Shown in pieces: positions 17,563 to 25,976 of a stretch of 64,000 nt of DNA. The stretch is from Pseudodonghicola sp048268305 (GTDB lineage Bacteria > Pseudomonadota > Alphaproteobacteria > Rhodobacterales > Rhodobacteraceae): NCBI RefSeq assembly GCF_048268305.1, contig NZ_JBLWVT010000004.1, positions 186,001-250,000 on the forward strand, in the 5' to 3' direction. The notes under the pieces are model-generated. The model was given only the letters and a program-made list of their open reading frames with translations. It did no database searches and was not told the DNA's origin. Position 1 is the first letter of the stretch; each line of letters begins with the position of its first letter. Both the position numbers and the translations under genes were made by a program.

Positions 17563-18704
17563 GCCGCGCCCGTATCGCCATCGTCGGCGCCGCCGAGACC
17601 GCCCGCATGGGCAAGGTGCCCGAGCTGAGCCAGACCGGCCTGCATGCCGATGCCGCGCTGAACGCTATGGCCGATTGCGGCCTGACCCCCGCCGATATCG
17701 ACGGCGTCGCCACCGGCGGGCATGACGTGGCCGAGATCGTCCAGTACCTCGGGATCACGCCGACCTGGTATGACGGCACTTCGGTCGGCGGCTGTTCCTT
17801 CATCACCCTGGTGCGCCACGCGGCGGCGGCGATCGAGACCGGGCTTTGCACCACGGTGCTGATCACCCATGGTGAAAGCGGCCGGTCGAACAACCGCAAC
17901 CATCGCCCGATCTTCCCCTCGATGCAGCAGCAGGAATTCGAATCGATCTATGGCCCGCTGTTCCCGCCGTCGCGGTTCACCCTGCCGGTGATGCGCAAGA
18001 TGAAGGACGACGGGTTGACCGAGGAACAGCTTGCCATGGTCGCGGTGGTGCAGCGCGAATGGGCGGCGTTCCACCCCCGCGCCACGATGCGCGACCCGAT
18101 CACCGTCGACGACGTGCTGAACTCGAAGATGATCGCCTATCCGTTCCGGCTGATGATGTGCTGCCTGGTCTCGGACGGCGGCGGCGCGCTGATCCTGACC
18201 TCGGCCGAGCGGGCCAAGGATTTTCCGACCAAGCCGGTCTATCTGCGCGGCATGGGCGGCGAAAGCGCCGAGGGGCCGATGATCAGCCAGATGGAAAGCT
18301 TCACCTCGTCCAAGGCGTTCCGCGTCTCGGGCAAGGCCGCCTTCGACAGCGCCGGGATCAGCCATGCGGATGTGGATCACCTGATGATCTATGACGCCTT
18401 CGCGCATCTGCCGATCTATGGGCTCGAGGACCTGGGATTTGTCAAACCGGGCGAGGGCGGTGCCTTCATCGCCGAGGGCAACACCCGGCCCGGCGGCAAG
18501 CTGCCGCTGAACACCAATGGCGGCGGGCTCAGCTATATGCATTCGGGCATGTACGGCATGTACGCCCTGCAAGAGGGCGTGCGGCAGATGCGCGGCGTCT
18601 CTCCGGCCCAGGTCGAGGGTGCGAAACTGTCGGTCGTCCACGGCGTCGGTGGCATGTTCAGCGCCGCCGCGACGGCCGTGCTGACGACGGAGGATCAATG
18701 GTGA
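17559..18704 (+). CDS. Thiolase-superfamily protein, SCP-x/Ltp2-like (possible acyl-CoA thiolase or retro-aldolase)
   Basis: A 381-residue thiolase-fold protein. A Cys (Cys79, in SVGGCSFI) is at the place of the nucleophilic Cys, and GGGLSYMHSG matches the GHPxG loop only loosely. The C-terminal catalytic CxGGGxG motif of true thiolases reads HGVGGMFSA, so the second catalytic Cys is His. YDAFAHL takes the place of NEAFA. These changes are seen in the lipid-transfer-type thiolases, some of which are retro-aldolases that release a short acyl-CoA and a ketone or aldehyde. Both readings remain open; the DUF35 partner is immediately upstream. Confidence 0.85.
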   Translation: MSRARIAIVGAAETARMGKVPELSQTGLHADAALNAMADCGLTPADIDGVATGGHDVAEIVQYLGITPTWYDGTSVGGCSFITLVRHAAAAIETGLCTTVLITHGESGRSNNRNHRPIFPSMQQQEFESIYGPLFPPSRFTLPVMRKMKDDGLTEEQLAMVAVVQREWAAFHPRATMRDPITVDDVLNSKMIAYPFRLMMCCLVSDGGGALILTSAERAKDFPTKPVYLRGMGGESAEGPMISQMESFTSSKAFRVSGKAAFDSAGISHADVDHLMIYDAFAHLPIYGLEDLGFVKPGEGGAFIAEGNTRPGGKLPLNTNGGGLSYMHSGMYGMYALQEGVRQMRGVSPAQVEGAKLSVVHGVGGMFSAAATAVLTTEDQW

Positions 18705-19489
18705 GCGGTTTCGCCGGCAAGACCGTCTTCGTCTCGGGCGGAACCAGCGGCATCAATCTGGGGATCGTGCGGCATTTCGCGGCGGCGGGGGCGAAGGTCT
18801 TTGTCATCTCCCGCGATCCGCAGAAGGTCGAGACGGCGGTCGAGGGGCTGCGCGCCCTCGGCGCCGAGGCGGCAGGACAATCCGCCGACGTGCGCCAGGC
18901 CGATCAGGTCGAGGCCGCCGTCGCGCGCTGTGCCGAGCTGTTCGGAGAGATCGACATTCTCGTTTCCGGCGCGGCGGGGAATTTCCTTGCCCGGGCCGAG
19001 AAGATCAGCTCGAACGGCTTTCGCGCGGTGATGGAGATCGACGTGCTCGGCACCCATCACGTCATGCACGCGGCCTTCCCGCATCTGAAAAAGCCCGGCG
19101 CCTGCATCCTGAACCTGTCGGCACCGCAGGCCAGCGTCGCCATGGTCGGCCAGTCGCATGTCTGCGCCGCCAAGGCCGGGATCGACATGCTGACGCGCAC
19201 GCTGGCGCTGGAATGGGGGCCGCTGGGGATCCGGGTGAACTCGGTCTCGCCGGGGCCGATCGCGGATACCGAGGGCCAGAGGCGGCTGGTGCCCGATCCG
19301 GCGGCGGTGGAGGAACGGGTGAACGCCATCCCACTCAAGCGGATGGGCACACTGGAGGATGTGGCAGAGCTTTGCGCCTTTCTCGCCTCGGACCGGGCCA
19401 GCTATATCACCGGGACGATCATCCCGGTCGATGGCGGCACCACGCTGAACCCGACGCCGACGCGGATGGCGAAATTCCTCGATGGGTGA
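18698..19489 (+). CDS. SDR-family 2,4-dienoyl-CoA reductase-like protein
   Basis: A 263-residue SDR with a nucleotide-binding TGxxxGxG-like motif (SGGTSGINLG) and the SGAAGNFLARAE segment that closely resembles peroxisomal 2,4-dienoyl-CoA reductase (NGAAGNF). The usual YxxxK catalytic pair reads VCAAK: the Lys is kept but the Tyr is absent, as in DECR enzymes, which use other residues. It probably reduces a dienoyl-CoA with NADPH. It overlaps the preceding gene by 7 bases and ends the operon before a strong hairpin at 19524. Confidence 0.85.
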   Translation: MVSGFAGKTVFVSGGTSGINLGIVRHFAAAGAKVFVISRDPQKVETAVEGLRALGAEAAGQSADVRQADQVEAAVARCAELFGEIDILVSGAAGNFLARAEKISSNGFRAVMEIDVLGTHHVMHAAFPHLKKPGACILNLSAPQASVAMVGQSHVCAAKAGIDMLTRTLALEWGPLGIRVNSVSPGPIADTEGQRRLVPDPAAVEERVNAIPLKRMGTLEDVAELCAFLASDRASYITGTIIPVDGGTTLNPTPTRMAKFLDG

Positions 19490-19523
19490 GGTCTGTCACT
19501 CAAATCGAATGCCGGAATAAAAG

Positions 19524-19557
19524 CAGGGGCCGATGGATCATCGGCCCCTGTCCGTTT
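19524..19557. terminator. Strong bidirectional terminator hairpin
   Basis: Perfect 12-base arms CAGGGGCCGATG and CATCGGCCCCTG with a 3-base loop are followed by TCCGTTTT on the plus strand. It separates the convergent SDR and enoyl-CoA hydratase genes. Confidence 0.8.
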
Positions 19558-19623
19558 TCGGCTCTGTTTTCGCGCCTGCTTTCCGGGGCGCGCCACGCGA
19601 CGGCCGCGTGCCCCGGGCGGGGG

Positions 19624-20421
19624 TCACTTGAAATCGAACCGGGGCGGCAGCTTGCGGGTAAACCGGTCGATCGCCTCCTTGTGATAGTCGCTGGTCAGGC
19701 AGATCGACTGTGCCTGCGCCTCCATCTGCAGCAGGGTGTCGCTGTCGAGTTCCAGCGATCGGGCCGAGATCGCCTTGGTCAGCCCGAAGGCGGTGCGCGA
19801 AGCTTCGGTCATCTGAGCCGCGATCGCCTGCGCCCGGGGCAGCAGCGCCTCGGGCGGGTGCACCTCCATGCAGATGCCGATCTGCCGGGCCTCCTCGGCC
19901 TTCAGGGTGCGGCCGGTATAGAACAGCTCGCGCGCGCGCTGCAGGCCGACCATCCGGGGCAGGGTGAAGAACAGGTTGCCGTCCGGCACCGCCCCCACCT
20001 TGCAGAACGACGCGTTGAACGACGCCCGCGTCGAGGCGAGGATGATGTCCCCGGTCAGCGCCAGCCCCAGCCCGGCGCCATAGGCCGGCCCGTCCACCGC
20101 GACGATCACCGGCACCGGCAGGTCGCGCAGCAGACGCAACCAGCGGTGCAGGTGTTTCATCCGGGGCGTGATATCCTCCGCCCCGGAGACCAGCCCGGCC
20201 TTGTGATTGGCCAGCATCTTCTTCAGATCGCCGCCGGCGCAGAAGACGCCATCCGACCCGGTGAGGATCAGCGCCTGCAGCGTGTCGTCGGTCGACAGCG
20301 CCTGGAGGGTGTCGTGAAACCCCTGCCGCATCGCGTCGGACAGCGCATTGCGGCTGGCGGGTTCCATCATCTCGATCTGGACGGTGCCCCCGGTGCGGGT
20401 GATGCGCAGCGGATCGCTCAT
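19624..20421 (-). CDS. Enoyl-CoA hydratase/isomerase family protein
   Basis: A 265-residue crotonase-fold protein. The oxyanion-hole segments are GVFCAGGDLKKM and GPAYGAGLGLALTGDIILAS, and the active-site helix reads FCKVGAVPDGN, where the classical hydratase Glu is replaced by Asp, a state found in isomerases and PaaG-type members as well. Its exact reaction, hydration or isomerisation, is therefore open. The ATG at 20421 overlaps the stop of the acyl-CoA ligase gene (ATGA). It belongs to the unit acyl-CoA dehydrogenase, ligase, hydratase. Confidence 0.88.
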   Translation of the reverse strand: MSDPLRITRTGGTVQIEMMEPASRNALSDAMRQGFHDTLQALSTDDTLQALILTGSDGVFCAGGDLKKMLANHKAGLVSGAEDITPRMKHLHRWLRLLRDLPVPVIVAVDGPAYGAGLGLALTGDIILASTRASFNASFCKVGAVPDGNLFFTLPRMVGLQRARELFYTGRTLKAEEARQIGICMEVHPPEALLPRAQAIAAQMTEASRTAFGLTKAISARSLELDSDTLLQMEAQAQSICLTSDYHKEAIDRFTRKLPPRFDFK

Positions 20422-22010
20422 GCCTGACCCCCTTCCTCGCGGGCGGAGAGGACCATCGCGCGGATGGTCTTCTTGTCGATCTTGTTGGTGGGCGACAGCG
20501 GCAGCGCGCCGTCCCAGATGGTGACGCCACGGGGGGATTTGAAATCGGCGATCCGCGACCGGCAGAAGGCGATCAGGTCGTGCTCCTCGGCGCTCTGGCC
20601 CTCGTGCAGGGCGACCACGGCATGGACCATCTCGCCCCATTTCTCGTGCGGGATGCCGATCACCGCCGCCTGGGCCACGGCCGGATGCTTGGACAGCGCA
20701 TTCTCGGTCTCGATCGGATAGACGTTCTCGCCGCCTGAGATGATCATCTCCTTGGTGCGCCCGACCAGCGTCAGATATCCGTCCTCGTCCAGATAGCCGG
20801 CGTCGCCGGTGTGATAGAAGCCGCCGCGCATCGCCTGTGCGGTCTCCTCCGGCCGGTTCCAATAGCCGTTCATCACCTGCGGCCCGCGCAGGATGATCTC
20901 GCCCGGTTGGCCGACGGGCACCGGCTGGTCGTTCTCGTCGACGATGCGCAGATCGGAATAGATCATCGGCCGTCCGACCGAGCCGAGCTTGCCGATCATC
21001 GGATTGCCGGGCACGTGATCCTCGGGCGTCAGCACCGAGAGCACCGGCGATGTTTCCGTCATCCCGTAGCCCTGGCAGAAGGTGACGCCGGGGATCGCCT
21101 CGATCGCGCGTTCCATCAGCGACAGCGGCATCGGCGCGGCGCCATAGGTCAGGCAGCGGATCGACGAGAAGTCGAAATCGGAAAACCGTGGGTGGTCCAT
21201 GATCATGCGCAGCATGGTCGGCACCAGCGTCATCGTGGTGATCCGCTGATCCTGGATGATCTGCATGGTCTCCTCGACCTCGAAGCGGGGCTGGATCACC
21301 ATCGTGGTGCCATAGGCCACGGCGGTATAGACCCGGCTGCCGGTGCCGAGGTGGAAGAGCGGCCCGGAGAGCAGCAGCACATCGGTTTCCCGATAGCCGT
21401 AAAGGTGGCCCGAACCGGTGGCGTTCACCAGCAGGTTGGAATGCGACAGCATCACCCCCTTCGGCACGCCGGTGGTGCCGGAGGTATAGAAGATGATCAT
21501 CGTGTCGTCCGATCGGCTGGCGCGGTCGTCGAAGGCATCGTCGGTGACGGGACCCGCGGCGGCGATCAGCGCGTCATAGCACAGCGTGGCGTCTGGCACG
21601 CCGGGGGCGGTGCTGTCCCAATCGGCAAAGATCAGATGGCACAGCGATGGGCAGCGCGCCATCAGCGCCGCCGCGCGGTTGATGAAATGCCGGTCGACCA
21701 CCAGAATCTCGGGCGTGCAATCGGCGATGACCTCGGCCATCTCCTCTTCCGAGAGGCGATAGTTCAGCGGCACCAGAATGCCGCCGACGGTGCAGGGGGC
21801 ATAGTACATCTCGACCAGCCAGTGCGAGTTCTGCCCGAGATAGGCGACCCGGTCGCCGGGCCTCAGCCCGAGATCGACCAATGCCTTGCCGATGCCCTGG
21901 ATGCGGTCGCGAAACTCGGCCCAGGTGAAATCGCGGCCTTCGAAATGGGTCGCCTTCTTGTTCGGAGTCCTGAAGGCGTATTTCCGGATCAGGTCGGGAT
22001 AGCGGATCAT
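20418..22010 (-). CDS. Acyl-CoA synthetase (AMP-forming, ANL superfamily)
   Basis: A 530-residue ligase of the length of medium/long-chain acyl-CoA synthetases. The P-loop YTSGTTGVPKG, the adenine motif CQGYGMTETSPV, the HTGDAGYLDEDGYL hinge region, GRTKEMIISGGENVYP and the C-terminal catalytic Lys in PTNKIDKK are all present. It turns a free acid plus CoA and ATP into acyl-CoA, AMP and pyrophosphate. The start ATG at 22010 overlaps the acyl-CoA dehydrogenase stop (ATGA). It presumably activates the acid taken up by the neighbouring TRAP system, or a pathway intermediate. Confidence 0.92.
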   Translation of the reverse strand: MIRYPDLIRKYAFRTPNKKATHFEGRDFTWAEFRDRIQGIGKALVDLGLRPGDRVAYLGQNSHWLVEMYYAPCTVGGILVPLNYRLSEEEMAEVIADCTPEILVVDRHFINRAAALMARCPSLCHLIFADWDSTAPGVPDATLCYDALIAAAGPVTDDAFDDRASRSDDTMIIFYTSGTTGVPKGVMLSHSNLLVNATGSGHLYGYRETDVLLLSGPLFHLGTGSRVYTAVAYGTTMVIQPRFEVEETMQIIQDQRITTMTLVPTMLRMIMDHPRFSDFDFSSIRCLTYGAAPMPLSLMERAIEAIPGVTFCQGYGMTETSPVLSVLTPEDHVPGNPMIGKLGSVGRPMIYSDLRIVDENDQPVPVGQPGEIILRGPQVMNGYWNRPEETAQAMRGGFYHTGDAGYLDEDGYLTLVGRTKEMIISGGENVYPIETENALSKHPAVAQAAVIGIPHEKWGEMVHAVVALHEGQSAEEHDLIAFCRSRIADFKSPRGVTIWDGALPLSPTNKIDKKTIRAMVLSAREEGGQA

Positions 22011-23161
22011 TTCCGCCCCCCGAGCACCGAACGGCCGATGATCTCGCGCATCACCTCGCCGGTGCCGCCGGCGATTCGACCGACGCGGGCATCCGCCCAG
22101 GCGCGGGCGACCGGGTATTCCCACATGTAGCCATAGCCGCCAAACATCTGCAGCATGTCGTCGAGGCAGCGGCACAGGGTTTCCGAGGTCAGCATCTTGC
22201 CCATGGCGGCGTCCACCGCATCAAGTTCGCCTGCGACATGCATCTCCAGGCATTTGTCGGTGAAGACGCGCATCAGCACCGCCTGCGCCTTGATCTCGGC
22301 GATCTTGAAGCGGGTGTTCTGGAAATCGCCGATGGTCTGGCCGAAGGCCCGCCGCTCGGTCACATGGGCGACGGTCCAGTCCAGCGCGGCCTCGAGCGCG
22401 GCGGTGGCGCGGACGCATTGCAGCAGCCGTTCCTGCGGTAGCTGTTCCATCAGTTGATAGAAGCCGCGCCCCTCGGCCCCCAACAGGTTGGCGGCGGGCA
22501 CCCGGACGTTGTCGAAGAACAGCTCGGCGGTGTCCTGCGCCTTCCAGCCGACCTTTTCCAACAGCTTGTTGCCCTTGCGAAAGCCGGGCGTATCCGTCGG
22601 CACCAGGATCAGCGAGGTGCCCTTGGCCCCCAGCGTCGGGTCGGTCTTGCAGGCCAGCACCAGAATGTCGCAATTGCCGCCGTTGGTGATAAAGACCTTC
22701 TGGCCGTTGATGACGAAATCGTCGCCGTCGCGGATCGCGGTGGTCTTGATGCCCTGCACGTCCGACCCCGCGGCAGGCTCGGTCATGGCGATGGCGCCGA
22801 TCGCCTCGCCCCGCGCCATCCGTGGCAACCATTCCTGTTTCAAAGCTTCCGAGCCGTAATGCAGGATATAGGGGGCGACGATATCGGAATGCAGCGAAAA
22901 CCCGGGCCCCATGGCACCGGCTGCGGCCAGTTCCTCCATCACCACCATCGAGAACAGGAAATCCGCGCCGGCGCCGCCATATGCCTCGGGCATTGCGGCA
23001 CAGAGCAGCCCGTTCTCGCCCGCCTTGCGCCAGGCCTCGCGGCTGACGCGACCGTCCTTTTCCCACTGGGCGTGGTTCGGGGTGATCTCCTCTGCCACGA
23101 AGCGGCGGACCTGATCGCGAAACATCTCGTGGTCTTCATTGAATATGGAACGCTTGAACAT
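22007..23161 (-). CDS. Acyl-CoA dehydrogenase
   Basis: The 384-residue flavoenzyme has both family signatures: the FAD/substrate segment GAIAMTEPAAGSDVQGIKT and the C-terminal LQMFGGYGYMWEYPVARAWAD followed by RIAGGTGEVMREII. The catalytic base is not at a fully clear position in this subfamily without an alignment. It introduces the alpha,beta double bond into an acyl-CoA and passes electrons to ETF. First gene of its unit; its promoter faces the SDR gene at 23287 across the 11-base-arm inverted repeat at 23219-23251. Confidence 0.94.
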   Translation of the reverse strand: MFKRSIFNEDHEMFRDQVRRFVAEEITPNHAQWEKDGRVSREAWRKAGENGLLCAAMPEAYGGAGADFLFSMVVMEELAAAGAMGPGFSLHSDIVAPYILHYGSEALKQEWLPRMARGEAIGAIAMTEPAAGSDVQGIKTTAIRDGDDFVINGQKVFITNGGNCDILVLACKTDPTLGAKGTSLILVPTDTPGFRKGNKLLEKVGWKAQDTAELFFDNVRVPAANLLGAEGRGFYQLMEQLPQERLLQCVRATAALEAALDWTVAHVTERRAFGQTIGDFQNTRFKIAEIKAQAVLMRVFTDKCLEMHVAGELDAVDAAMGKMLTSETLCRCLDDMLQMFGGYGYMWEYPVARAWADARVGRIAGGTGEVMREIIGRSVLGGRK

Positions 23162-23218
23162 GCGTCGCTCCTCCCTCTCTCCTCCGTATCGGCGACGACC
23201 GATACCCTCGCCCGTTCA

Positions 23219-23251
23219 TAATTAGCTTGCAAACTTTTATCAAGCTAATTA
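23219..23251. promoter_or_regulatory. Operator 2 of the proposed MarR regulon (11-base perfect arms)
   Basis: TAATTAGCTTG and CAAGCTAATTA are perfect inverted arms with an 11-base spacer. The inner seven bases of each arm and the spacing equal those of 16209-16233. It lies 57 bases before the acyl-CoA dehydrogenase start and 35 before the SDR start, so it can control both directions. A TTGCAA -35-like hexamer lies at the left arm edge. Confidence 0.7.
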
Positions 23252-23286
23252 CATCTGGATCAACCTGATGAGGAGGAGATCGAGAG

Positions 23287-24189
23287 ATGCTCGAAGGGAA
23301 AACAGTGATCGTGACCGGCGCCGGCCGGGGGATCGGCCGCGATATCGCGCTGATGATGGCGTCGAAGGGCGCCAGGGTCGTGGTCAACGATCTGGGCGGC
23401 GCGCCCGACGGGGCGGGGGCCGATGCCACCCCGGCGCAGGAGGTGGTCAACGAAATTCGCGCCGCCGGCGGCGAGGCGGTGGCCAACTTCGGCAATGTGG
23501 CCAAGCCCGGGGACGCCAAGGCGATGGTCGAGCAGGCGATGGATGAATTCGACGGCATCGACGTCATCGTCAACAATGCCGGCATCCTGCGCGACGTCAT
23601 CTTCCACAAGATGACGGAAGACGATTGGGACAGCGTCATCGCCGTGCACCTGAAGGGCAGCTTCAACATGGCGCATGCCGTGGCGCAGCAGTTCAAGATG
23701 CAGGCCTCGGGCTGCTTCATCAACTTCACCTCGACCTCCGGGCTGATCGGCAACTTCGGTCAGGCGAATTATTCGGCGGCGAAGATGGGCATCATCGGGC
23801 TGTCGAAATCGCTGGCGCTGGACATGGCACGGTTCAACGTGCGGTCGAACTGCATCGCGCCCTTCGCCTGGTCGCGGCTGATCGGCACCATCCCGGCCAA
23901 GACCGAGGCCGAGAAGGCCCGGGTCGAGCGGATCAAGGAAATGACGCCGGCCAAGATCGCCCCCCTCTGCGTGGCGCTGGCCGATCCGGCCTCGGATGTG
24001 ACCGGCCAGATCTTTTGCGTGCGCAACAACGAGATCTTCCTGATGTCGCAGCCGCGCCCGATCCGGTCGGTGCATCGCTCGGAAGGCTGGACTCCGGAAA
24101 CGGTGCGGGATCATGCAATCCCGGCGATGCGGGCGAACTTCTTCGACCTCGAACGTTCGGGCGACGTGTTTACCTGGGATCCGATCTAA
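23287..24189 (+). CDS. SDR-family oxidoreductase, probable 3-hydroxyacyl-CoA dehydrogenase (MFE-2-like)
   Basis: A 300-residue SDR. It shows TGAGRGIGRDIA (dinucleotide loop), NNAGILRD, and the catalytic YSAAK preceded by the Ser in TSTSG. The VVNDLGGAPDGAG segment after the second strand and the RDVIFHKMTEDDWDSVI stretch are typical of the (3R)-hydroxyacyl-CoA dehydrogenase part of peroxisomal multifunctional enzyme 2, which fits a partner that oxidises the product of the MaoC hydratase. A GAGGAGGAGAT ribosome-binding region precedes the ATG. Confidence 0.88.
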   Translation: MLEGKTVIVTGAGRGIGRDIALMMASKGARVVVNDLGGAPDGAGADATPAQEVVNEIRAAGGEAVANFGNVAKPGDAKAMVEQAMDEFDGIDVIVNNAGILRDVIFHKMTEDDWDSVIAVHLKGSFNMAHAVAQQFKMQASGCFINFTSTSGLIGNFGQANYSAAKMGIIGLSKSLALDMARFNVRSNCIAPFAWSRLIGTIPAKTEAEKARVERIKEMTPAKIAPLCVALADPASDVTGQIFCVRNNEIFLMSQPRPIRSVHRSEGWTPETVRDHAIPAMRANFFDLERSGDVFTWDPI

Positions 24190-24208
24190 ACCTCTCGCGC
24201 TGAGAGGT
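24190..24208. terminator. Hairpin between SDR and MarR genes
   Basis: Arms ACCTCTC and GAGAGGT with a GCGCT loop start directly after the SDR stop codon. No T-tract follows (CGGAAAAAATAA instead), so this may attenuate, protect the 3' end, or terminate weakly. Confidence 0.4.
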
Positions 24209-24266
24209 CGGAAAAAATAAACTGGCCGCCAGGTTGGGCGGTGGTGATCGAAAGGGCAATTGAATC

Positions 24267-24737
24267 GTGAGCGACACAAAGCAGGAAAAACAGGTGGCGA
24301 TATCTCTGGGAGAGGACAACAATCCGATCTATCAGGATATCGCGCGGTTTCGGGCCATCCTGTTCGACGCGATGCTGAAACCTCACGACATGACGATGTC
24401 CCAGGGCTGGGTTCTGGTGCACCTCGTGCGCGAGAACGGGCTGAGGCAATCGGAACTGGCCGACAGGCTGGACGTTGCCACCGTCACCACCTCGAAGCTG
24501 ATCGACCGGCTTGAGGCGCGCGGCTATGTCGAGCGCCGCACCGATCCCGAGGACCGCCGGTCGAACCGGGTCTATGCCACGCCACAGGCGACGCATCTGG
24601 TCAAGGTGATGACCAAGACGATTTTCGAGGTCGACAAGATCGCCAACGAGGGGATCGAGGTCGCCGACCTTGAGGTCACGCGCCGCGTGCTGGCCCGGAT
24701 GCGCAAGAACCTCAGGGCAGCGCTCGACAACCGCTGA
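24267..24737 (+). CDS. MarR-family transcriptional regulator
   Basis: A 156-residue protein with the MarR winged HTH: NGLRQSELADRLDVATVTTS as recognition part, then KLIDRLEARGYVERRTDPEDRR as the wing with its conserved DxRxxR-type pattern. It starts with a GTG. It is the only regulator inside the 16.2-31.6 kb acyl-CoA island, and the three spaced inverted repeats in that island are the best candidates for its sites. MarR proteins of this kind are commonly released from DNA by acyl-CoA or aromatic-CoA ligands; the ligand here is not visible. Confidence 0.88.
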   Translation: MSDTKQEKQVAISLGEDNNPIYQDIARFRAILFDAMLKPHDMTMSQGWVLVHLVRENGLRQSELADRLDVATVTTSKLIDRLEARGYVERRTDPEDRRSNRVYATPQATHLVKVMTKTIFEVDKIANEGIEVADLEVTRRVLARMRKNLRAALDNR

Positions 24738-24783
24738 GCGGCCGGTTCCCCGCAAAAGGGGATTTCAACGAAAGGATACCGCG

Positions 24784-25938
24784 ATGCTGACACCGGCATC
24801 CGCGCCGCCCTTGCATGGGCTGCGTATCATCGAATTCTCCGGTATCGGCCCCGGCCCCTTCGCCGGGATGATGCTGGCCGACATGGGGGCGGAGATCATC
24901 CGGATCGAGCGGCCTGGCGCCAGCTCTCCCACCGGGCAGGGCGATCCGGCGCTGGATTTCCTGGCACGTGGGCGCAAATCGCTGGCGCTGAATCTCAAGG
25001 CGCCAGGCGCGGTCGACCTGGCGCTGCGGCTGATCGCGGGTGCCGATGGGGTGATCGAGGGGTTTCGCCCCGGGGTGATGGAACGGCTGGGGCTGGGGCC
25101 GGAGGTTTGTCTCGCGCGCAACGACCGGCTGGTCTATGGCCGGATGACGGGCTGGGGGCAGGAGGGGCCGATCGCCCAGACTGCCGGCCACGATCTGAAC
25201 TATATCGCCTTGACCGGGGCGCTCTGGGCCAGCGGAGAAAAGGATCGCGCGCCCAGCTTTCCGCTGAACCTTTTGGGCGATTTCGGCGGCGGCGGCATGT
25301 TTCTGGCCTTCGGCATGGTCACCGGCCTTTTGCAGGCGGCGCGGACCGGGCGCGGCGATGTGGTCGATGCGGCCATCGTCGACGGCACCGCCGCGCTGAT
25401 GGCGATGCTCCACAGTCGCCGGGCGATGGGGCTCTGGCGGGATGAGCGGGCCTCGAACGCGCTGGACGGCGGGGTGCCCTGGTACGGGGTCTATGATTGC
25501 GCGGACGGTGGCTGGATCACCATTGGCGCGCTCGAGCCGCAGTTCTGGGCGGTTCTGCTCGACAAGCTGGGGCTGACCGAGGCCGAGCTGGGCGACCGCA
25601 AGGAACCCGGCACCTGGCCCGCCATGCGCGCGCGGCTCGCCGCCATCTTCCGGTCGCAGCCGCGCGATCACTGGGTGGCGCTCTTGCAGGACAGCGACGC
25701 CTGTTTCGCCCCGGTGCTCAGCCCGGCAGAGGCGGTGGAACATGCGCACAACCGGGCGCGCGGCATCTTTTCCGATGCCCCCGTGCAACCGATGCCGGCG
25801 CCCCGGTTCAGCCGGGCGCCGACGCCCTTGCCCGATGCCGCCCCGGTGCCCGGGGCCCACAGCCGCATGGTGCTGGAGGCGGCGGGATTCTCGATGGCGG
25901 AGATCGAGGAGTATTTCCGCGACGGCACCGTGACCTGA
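24784..25938 (+). CDS. Alpha-methylacyl-CoA racemase-like protein (CaiB/BaiF family)
   Basis: A 384-residue protein close in length and motifs to alpha-methylacyl-CoA racemase (AMACR). AGHDLNYIALTG carries His136 and LNLLGDFGGGG carries Asp166; their 30-residue spacing equals that of the catalytic His126/Asp156 pair in the mycobacterial racemase, and ALDGGVPWYGVYDCADGGW follows as in AMACR. The enzyme would epimerise (2R)/(2S)-methylacyl-CoA so that methyl-branched chains can be dehydrogenated. ATG at 24784, 46 bases behind the MarR gene. Its presence is the main clue that this island handles methyl-branched substrates. Confidence 0.88.
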   Translation: MLTPASAPPLHGLRIIEFSGIGPGPFAGMMLADMGAEIIRIERPGASSPTGQGDPALDFLARGRKSLALNLKAPGAVDLALRLIAGADGVIEGFRPGVMERLGLGPEVCLARNDRLVYGRMTGWGQEGPIAQTAGHDLNYIALTGALWASGEKDRAPSFPLNLLGDFGGGGMFLAFGMVTGLLQAARTGRGDVVDAAIVDGTAALMAMLHSRRAMGLWRDERASNALDGGVPWYGVYDCADGGWITIGALEPQFWAVLLDKLGLTEAELGDRKEPGTWPAMRARLAAIFRSQPRDHWVALLQDSDACFAPVLSPAEAVEHAHNRARGIFSDAPVQPMPAPRFSRAPTPLPDAAPVPGAHSRMVLEAAGFSMAEIEEYFRDGTVT

Positions 25939-25976
25939 CGCCATGACCTGAGGGCAGTATTGGGGAGGAGACCCAT

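Noticed and set aside
24670..24783. Upstream extension of the racemase gene into the MarR gene
   Set aside because: Translation lacks family sequence; the ATG at 24784 follows a normal leader.
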